Source of the DNA: DASXMX01 sp035483795
Lineage (GTDB): Bacteria; Planctomycetota; Phycisphaerae; Tepidisphaerales; Tepidisphaeraceae
Length of the DNA: 16,521 nt
Direction: 5' to 3'
NCBI GenBank assembly: GCA_035483795.1
Contig: DATHPP010000308.1
Coordinates: 1-16,521 of the forward strand
Part shown: positions 13,305 to 16,521 of the stretch, one piece after another
Layout of the letters: the number at the start of each line of letters is the position of its first letter
Numbering within the stretch: position 1 is the first letter of the stretch
Notes under the pieces: generated by a model
Database searches by the model: none
The model's input: the letters and a program-made list of their open reading frames with translations, nothing else
Told to the model about the DNA's origin: nothing
Translations under genes and position numbers: made by a program

Positions 13305-14462
13305 TCAAGGCATGCTGACCTGGATGTTCATCCCCTGAAGGGCTTTGGTGAGGCCGTCGCACCAGGACTTGAGTTTGTCGTCAGAGGTGTTGAGTTGGAT
13401 TTCCCGCCGGATCACGTCGCCGGCAGCGGCCAGCGCTTCGGCGCCGTTGACCGGCGGGTTGCCGTTCGCGAGCGACCCACCGAAGCTCGCCATCGCCGAG
13501 CCGCAGTTCCTGGCCACGTCGACGAGGTCCGGGTCGAGGGGAATTCCGGCGGCGATGGCGTCGGTGGCGGCTTTCAACTGGGCGCAGGTCAATTCTCCAA
13601 CCGCTTTGAGCGTCCGGTCTCGGAGTACCGGATTTGAGTTGACGGCTTCCAACCCGGCGCCCACCGGCAAATAGCCGGTCAGCTCGGACTCCGCACGCGG
13701 GTTGACCGGCGGGCCGTTCTTGAACTGCTGCGTTCGCCATTCGATCAGGTCGAGCAAATCCGGCAGCGTCAGCGTCGCCAGCGTGACGGCAAGCTTGCGG
13801 TTGTTCTGCAATATCATCGCTGGCGGCTGGGCCAGCGGATCGAATTTCAGCGCGCGGTAAGCTTCCTCGATCAGCTCGCCGGGAAATTTGGAGTTCTCCA
13901 CGGTCTTGACGATCAGCTTGTCGAGGTCACCGACGATTTTGGCGTTTTTGTCCGCCTCGCTGGAAAGAACGAACTTGGCAATCTTCAAACCCCAGAGCTG
14001 GGTTTCAAAATCCTTGGTTTGAAGAAGGGCGGCTGCGACCTTGGCAAAAATGTCGGCGTTGTCGGTGCGGGAGACCTTCTCGGCGACCTGGCCGATAACG
14101 ATCGCCGCATTCAGTCGAACCAGCCGCGGGTTCGGCGCCGCCGTCAACGGCGACAGCGACTCGTCCAGCTGCGTGGCATATTGCTTCTGGTAGGCGTCCG
14201 AGGCGCTGCCGTTAGCATTGTCCGCGTTATCGATCAATGTCTGGCGCGCCTGCCGCACCTTGGTGGCGTCACCGCCGGCGATGTTGGTCACGATCAACTT
14301 CTTCTGGGTATCGATGTCCCGCTGAATGATGATCACCGAGCCCGCGGAGACGGGCGTCGCCGTACGGATGGTGTTTTGCACACCGCCGCGCGCGGCGGTG
14401 TGCGGCAGCGCCAGACAACACAGCAGGATGGACAGGGCAATGCGGTGGCGGTGACAACTCAA
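13305..14462 (-). CDS. Hypothetical secreted alpha-helical protein
   Basis: A 385-residue protein of no family I recognise. The N-terminus (MSCHRHRIALSILLCCLALPHTAARGG) is a good Sec signal peptide: basic start, hydrophobic core, then a likely cleavage after an Ala. The rest is mostly helical, with repeated short helices (NADIFAKVAAALLQTKDFETQLWGLKIAKFVLSS; ELIEEAYRALKFDPL) that could be HEAT-like, though I cannot confirm this. Two cysteines late in the protein (LTCAQL, ARNCGS) and one near the end (SWCDG) are notable. The start is TTG at 14462, chosen because GGAG lies seven bases upstream and it places the signal peptide at the N-terminus. The frame stays open upstream to 14642, but that part is low-complexity and basic. 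It lies just upstream of the OppA-like gene (46 bp), so it may belong to its operon and act in the periplasm. Confidence 0.8.
   Translation of the reverse strand: MSCHRHRIALSILLCCLALPHTAARGGVQNTIRTATPVSAGSVIIIQRDIDTQKKLIVTNIAGGDATKVRQARQTLIDNADNANGSASDAYQKQYATQLDESLSPLTAAPNPRLVRLNAAIVIGQVAEKVSRTDNADIFAKVAAALLQTKDFETQLWGLKIAKFVLSSEADKNAKIVGDLDKLIVKTVENSKFPGELIEEAYRALKFDPLAQPPAMILQNNRKLAVTLATLTLPDLLDLIEWRTQQFKNGPPVNPRAESELTGYLPVGAGLEAVNSNPVLRDRTLKAVGELTCAQLKAATDAIAAGIPLDPDLVDVARNCGSAMASFGGSLANGNPPVNGAEALAAAGDVIRREIQLNTSDDKLKSWCDGLTKALQGMNIQVSMP
14378..14403. repeat. Perfect 26-bp palindrome within the signal-peptide coding region
   Basis: GCACACCGCCGCG (14378-14390) is followed directly by its exact complement CGCGGCGGTGTGC (14391-14403). 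It encodes part of the signal-peptide cleavage region of the secreted helical protein. The mRNA there could form a hairpin, though with no loop bases the innermost pairs would open. Confidence 0.95.
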
Positions 14463-14469
14463 GGTGATT

Positions 14470-14473
14470 CTCC
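14470..14473 (-). promoter_or_regulatory. Ribosome binding site deciding a TTG start
   Basis: GGAG on the minus strand lies seven bases before the TTG at 14462. It supports this start over the longer open frame. Confidence 0.65.
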
Positions 14474-14674
14474 AACGCCGCGATCGATCCGGGTGGTGGG
14501 CTGCACCAACGCCCCCTTTTCCGCAGTTCCCTTCTCCGCAGTTGTTTGTGCTACTCGTTGTGCTACGCGGATCCAACGCTCGCGGGATTGGCGCACCGTA
14601 ACAGAGGGCCAAAATCGTGTCAAGACGTGGCAAAATGGGCATCAGGGAGCGGTTGTGCCCGGTTACGAGCTTCC

Positions 14675-14702
14675 AACAAAAGCAGGAGGGTGACAGCCCT
14701 CC
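14675..14702 (-). terminator. Intrinsic terminator after the glycosyltransferase gene
   Basis: On the minus strand GGAGGG (14702-14697), a six-base loop and CCCTCC (14690-14685) are followed by TGCTTTTGTT. It begins 18 bp past the stop at 14721. A GC stem with a T-rich tail is a standard rho-independent terminator, separating this gene from the downstream operon. Confidence 0.75.
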
Positions 14703-14720
14703 GGTTATTGTCGGAGGCTC

Positions 14721-16073
14721 TTAGAGAACCTGCTCCGGCGGCGCATTTATCGGACCGGCTGCGGGCTCGGACTCGTCCTCGGTTTCAAGCTCGTCCTCGA
14801 CCCCGCGGTAGAGCTGATTGGCCAGGCAGAAGACGATCACCGCCAGGAGCAGCCCCACCACAGGCCCGCCCACCAGCCAATCGACCAGGAGCGGCCGTGC
14901 AAACATCTGCCACACGGCATGCGAGGCGCCAAGATCAGGCAAAATCGGAAAGTTGCCGTGCAGCAGCAGGTGTCCAGTATAGATTGCCGCGGCGATGAGG
15001 GCTAACCCGACAGGCGGTGTCGAAATCTGCGAACCGGCCAGCACCGCCAGGGGATTGAGGTGTAGCCGTCGGGCCAGATACAGACATAACGCCGTCTGAA
15101 ACGGGTAGACGGGGAGGTTGGCCACGAACACGCCCACCGCCAGCGCCGCCGCGAACTCGGTGCGGTTGATCGCTCCTTCACGGACTTCGCGCCAGGCACG
15201 GAGAGGATTCAACCAGCGGAGAATTTCCCTGGCGGTAACGCGCTTTCGCAGCAGCTTGCCCGCAGGGCGATACTTTCGGTGCGGCACCGGCATGATCGCC
15301 CGCACGATCAGGCGGGCATGCGTCCCGATTCCGCGAATGGTGTCCCACCACGGATCAAAATGACTCACGCGCTTTCCCGCCGGCAGGTAAGAGGTGTTGA
15401 CCGGCACCTCGATGACCGGGCAGCCGCTCCAGCCCGCCCGGGTGATCATCTCCGCTTCGTAAGAGAAGCGGTGCGCCCGGCATGTCACCGTTTTAACCAG
15501 CTCCAGGGGATAGACCCGCAATCCGCATTGGCTGTCTGCCACCTTGAGCCCGCATTCCAGCCGGATCAGCAGGTTCGACAGCCGCCGGCCCAGACGGCTC
15601 CGCCTGGGATAGCCCGCGGTCCGGCAGTTGCGCACCCCCAGCACGTACGCTTCGGGAGATTCCCGGGCTATTTCGATCATGCGCGGGATGCAGCGCGGGT
15701 CGTGCTGCGCGTCGGTATCGATGGTGACGGCGTGGGTGTGGCCGAGCTTCATCGCCTGAGCAAATGCAGTCCGCAACGCCGCGGCTTTGCCGCGGTTGTG
15801 AGAATGCGTCAGGACTGTCGCGTCATGGCTGGTGTGTTCGGCCAGCCAATCGCGCAGAACCTGCCGGGTCGCGTCGGTCGAACCGTCGTCGACAATCAGG
15901 ATCGGCAATCCCAGGCGGGCAACCCCGCTCAGCACGCCCGCGAGCGTGCCGGCGTTGTTGTAGGTCGGGGCGACGGCGATCGCGCTAAAGGATGACGGGG
16001 CGTGTTTTTCCTGCATACCACGCCGACCATCTTTTCGGCGCATCCATGATTCTGTAGCCAAATCGCCGGCCAT
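14721..16073 (-). CDS. Family 2 glycosyltransferase fused to DUF2062 membrane domain
   Basis: A 450-residue membrane protein that probably transfers a sugar from a nucleotide sugar to a lipid carrier or surface glycan. The GT2 domain (about 30-235) has APTYNNAGTL (35-44), the nucleotide-binding DDGSTD (62-67), NRGKAAALRTAF (93-104) and the metal-binding DTD (119-121), so it should be catalytic. It resembles dolichyl-phosphate mannosyltransferases. The C-terminal part (about 285-425) resembles DUF2062, with helices near 306-322, 326-340, 345-366 and 402-422, then an acidic tail (DELETEDESE). The longest start is ATG at 16073; ATGs at 16043 and 16016 are alternatives, and the last (MQEKHAPSS) lies closest to the conserved domain. 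None has a clear ribosome site. It lies between a tRNA-Leu and the OppA-type operon and ends in its own terminator, so it is probably a single-gene unit. Confidence 0.9.
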   Translation of the reverse strand: MAGDLATESWMRRKDGRRGMQEKHAPSSFSAIAVAPTYNNAGTLAGVLSGVARLGLPILIVDDGSTDATRQVLRDWLAEHTSHDATVLTHSHNRGKAAALRTAFAQAMKLGHTHAVTIDTDAQHDPRCIPRMIEIARESPEAYVLGVRNCRTAGYPRRSRLGRRLSNLLIRLECGLKVADSQCGLRVYPLELVKTVTCRAHRFSYEAEMITRAGWSGCPVIEVPVNTSYLPAGKRVSHFDPWWDTIRGIGTHARLIVRAIMPVPHRKYRPAGKLLRKRVTAREILRWLNPLRAWREVREGAINRTEFAAALAVGVFVANLPVYPFQTALCLYLARRLHLNPLAVLAGSQISTPPVGLALIAAAIYTGHLLLHGNFPILPDLGASHAVWQMFARPLLVDWLVGGPVVGLLLAVIVFCLANQLYRGVEDELETEDESEPAAGPINAPPEQVL

Positions 16074-16181
16074 GCAACTTTCGAAAGCCCAGCCCCCGCC
16101 CGTGCGCTATGTTCGGCCAAAACGACCGATTCCACCCAATTTTCCAGCGTCGCATCCGGCAGGAATTGCGCCGATCACCAA

Positions 16182-16266
16182 TCCGGGCGGCGGGAGTCGA
16201 ACCCGCACGGGAGATGAATCCCAACGGATTTTAAGTCCGTAGCGTCTGCCATTCCGCCACGCCCGG
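16182..16266 (-). tRNA. tRNA-Leu (anticodon UAA)
   Basis: An 85-nt tRNA with a complete cloverleaf. The acceptor stem is CCGGGCG (5' end at 16266) with CGCCCGG (16189-16183). The discriminator is A at 16182. The anticodon stem ACGGA/TCCGT encloses loop CTTAAAA, so the anticodon is UAA. The T-arm is GCGGG-TTCGACT-CCCGC. The long variable arm (GGGATTCATCTCCC) is typical of tRNA-Leu. CCA is not encoded. It reads UUA, a rare codon in a GC-rich genome. Confidence 0.95.
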
Positions 16267-16521
16267 CCATCACCATTGTAACGACCCCTCCACCACCCCG
16301 ACCATCCTCCGCCTCGACTCAGATGTCCCATGGCTCATGGCTCATCGGGTAGCCCGAAAAACATGAGCCAAAATGAGCCAAAATGGGCTCATCCGGTTTT
16401 TGCGTAGGTAGCTGGGGCTCCGCCCCAGACCCCGGAGTTTAGCGCGGAGGTGCCGCCGGCACGAAACAGTGGGGTCTTTGGGGAAGGTTGGGTGATTGAA
16501 AAGAGATGGACATGCCTGTCT
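16267..16521. other. Non-coding end region with inverted repeats
   Basis: No convincing gene is visible. It holds a repeat cluster (16330-16392), a 7-bp hairpin (CTGGGGC/GCCCCAG at 16412-16428) and a longer pairing AGACCCC (near 16427) with GGGGTCT (near 16473). A tRNA promoter for tRNA-Leu should lie here on the minus strand, but I cannot assign one. Confidence 0.6.
16330..16392. repeat. Cluster of ATGGCTC/ATGAGCCA repeats forming an inverted repeat
   Basis: ATGGCTC repeats twice (16330-16345), then CGGG-TAG-CCCG forms a small hairpin, then ATGAGCCAAA occurs twice (16363-16382) followed by ATGGGCTCAT. TGGCTCAT and ATGAGCCA are reverse complements, so the cluster can fold as a nested hairpin upstream of the tRNA gene. 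No role is known. Confidence 0.8.

Noticed and set aside
14463..14642. Upstream extension of the secreted helical protein by 60 codons
   Set aside because: The extension is basic and low-complexity, and would bury the signal peptide. The TTG at 14462 has a GGAG at the right distance.

Overview
The window looks like chromosomal DNA of a high-GC planctomycete, possibly of the Phycisphaerae/Tepidisphaerales type. The main evidence is two large secreted beta-rich proteins that both begin with the short motif E-x-L-E-[DN]-R-x-L-[LF]-S-G. This is the LEPR-XLL type N-terminus typical of Planctomycetota exported proteins. A kinase-TPR signalling protein and a glycosyltransferase fused to DUF2062 fit the same lineage. 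The phylum call is an inference from protein features; the window holds no rRNA or other marker.

Layout. 1-172: five copies of a 10-bp tandem repeat, then strong hairpins downstream of the first gene. 173-1723 (minus): a LEPR-XLL protein with a malectin-like domain, a Pro-Thr linker and a six-blade kelch propeller. 1881-4265 (minus): a Ser/Thr kinase with one membrane segment, a TolB/FlgO-like domain and TPR repeats. 4266-4662: a divergent intergenic region with a 17-bp tandem duplication. 4663-9393 (plus): a 1576-residue LEPR-XLL multidomain protein. 9394-10496: about 1.1 kb without a convincing gene but rich in structure (long inverted repeats, a 19-bp period array, remnants of reading frames). 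10497-14462 (minus): a probable operon of a secreted helical protein, an oligopeptide-binding protein (OppA-like) and one permease (OppB-like), with a repeat element between the last two. 14721-16073 (minus): the glycosyltransferase-DUF2062 fusion, followed by a clear intrinsic terminator. 16182-16266 (minus): tRNA-Leu(UAA). 16267-16521: repeats and hairpins only.

How the parts may work together. The two LEPR-XLL proteins flank the membrane kinase. The kinase is divergent from the larger one and lies upstream of the smaller one on the same strand. A surface-sensing or surface-remodelling role is possible but rests on position alone. The OppA/OppB pair lacks the second permease (OppC) and the ATPases (OppD/F), so it must either work with subunits encoded elsewhere or be a remnant.

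The most notable non-coding content is a family of 19-nt hairpins (CACGGGTT-N3-AACCCGTG). Four copies form two head-to-head pairs at 9496-9696 and 11431-11532, resembling REP doublets. There is also an unrelated 113-bp inverted repeat at 10369-10481 and a perfect 26-bp palindrome inside the signal-peptide region of the 13305-14462 gene. The most interesting protein observation is an apparent duplication, in the 1576-residue protein, of a module made of an ASH-type domain followed by a domain I do not recognise.
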